Source of the DNA: Rhynochetos jubatus
Taxonomy: Eukaryota; Chordata; Aves; Eurypygiformes; Rhynochetidae
Reading direction: 5' to 3'
Length of the DNA stretch: 64,000 nucleotides
Assembly (NCBI GenBank): GCA_027574665.1
Contig: CM050666.1
Span: 5,394,001-5,458,000, forward strand
A program made the translations under genes and the position numbers. The notes below the pieces were generated by a model. It ran no database searches, had not been told where the DNA came from, and was given only the letters and a program-made list of their open reading frames with translations. Of the stretch, positions 63,165 through 64,000 are shown in pieces; position 1 is the stretch's first letter; the number at the start of each line of letters is the position of its first letter.

Positions 63165-64000
63165 CTAAAACCACGCAGGGCGGAAACATCAGCCGGCCTT
63201 TGCTATCAACACGCAGAACACAAAACCAGGGCAAGCGAAACGTGTCACCTGCCGCCACACCACCTCCGTGCCCGAATGTGAGCACCCACGGCCTCCTCTG
63301 CTGGGAGGAGGGTCACTGTACACCTACACCGTGAAACGCGGCCGAAGGATGACAGCCTCCCGCTTGTTAACCTCTGTCCCTGTGGGATACATCTACCCCT
63401 CTACAAGCAGGACAGAGCGAGAGGTAAGACCGACAGCCCAGAGTGCAGGTCCCCTAAAAGCACCCAAAAAAAGGCATTTCCAGGATGCAAAGGTGCTTTT
63501 TGGTGTACCTTGTCTCCTAAAGCCCACGGGACTTCTAACTGCCCACGCCCCAGGGCTGACTGTAACTGCCTGTCCTGACAAACCGTTCAGGCTCCCAGTA
63601 GTTGTGAAATTCCGCACTCGGGCCCAGGAAAAGAACGAACCGCCCGCACTCCTCGTTTCCAGAACTCACAGGGATTTGGGGAGCGGGACTCGCCGGATTA
63701 CAGCAGGTTGCACCTTGCTGTCGAGCTCCTTCCCTGCTATCAGCAGCGCTCAAGGTTACCCAAGCAAAACACAGACAGTCACATCACGCAACTGAATGGG
63801 GGTTTTTTTGTGCCTGCGCTACCGTGTGCCTGGGTCTGCCAGCAGGAAGGGACCCGGAGCACGGCTTAACTCCTGCAAAGAGCGTGTTTCAGTTGTCAAG
63901 GGGTACGGAGGCAGTGGGATACACGGGATACACTGCCTGCGAAGCCCAGAAAGGAGCTGAAGTTCTCAGCAACCTGCTCCTTGCACCACGGAAACCGCTT
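63165..64000 (-). other. GCN1: Part of GCN1 intron 1
   Basis: Lies upstream of the exon 2 acceptor (TTTTAG|ATTTCC). I see no MAADTQ-type first exon and no CpG island, so exon 1 and the promoter should lie beyond 64000. Nothing else was recognised. Confidence 0.75.

Overview
The window is ordinary vertebrate nuclear DNA, most likely from a bird. It shows intron-split genes, one CpG-island promoter, and several short CR1 LINE tails whose 3' ends carry the ATTCTATG-type motif of avian and reptilian CR1. It also holds LTR fragments whose leader resembles a common avian family. I cannot name the species. No bacterial, plasmid or viral gene system is present.

Layout on the + axis. Bases 1 to about 2260 hold no coding sequence I can support and look like the 3' UTR end of a rightward gene; BICDL1 is my synteny guess. 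Two AATAAA signals and three Pumilio-type octamers lie near its end. About 300 bases further on is the end of RAB35, which runs leftward (minus strand). RAB35 is complete: six coding exons between 17476 and 4976, 606 nt, 201 residues, with a roughly 2.4 kb 3' UTR. Its CpG-island promoter (about 17100-18090) carries six NRF1-like sites in about 215 bases. About 5 kb of intergenic DNA with CR1 relics follows.

From about 22955 to the right edge, the minus strand is GCN1, also leftward. I resolved 57 consecutive coding exons (63164 down to 23546). They join in frame without a break: 7995 nt, 2664 residues plus stop. Compared with the 2671-residue human protein, only the first exon (about 6-7 residues) is missing, beyond base 64000. 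Exon numbers below assume that single missing exon and agree with the 58-exon human gene.

RAB35 is a plasma-membrane and endosomal Rab GTPase. GCN1 is the ribosome-bound HEAT-repeat scaffold that activates the eIF2alpha kinase GCN2. Their adjacency is conserved synteny, not an operon. The observations most worth checking are two GC-AG introns in GCN1, the NRF1 array, the Pumilio cluster, a stop codon abutting AATAAA, a 56-bp tandem duplication, an inverted LTR pair, and one unexplained exon-like open segment on the opposite strand inside GCN1 intron 25.
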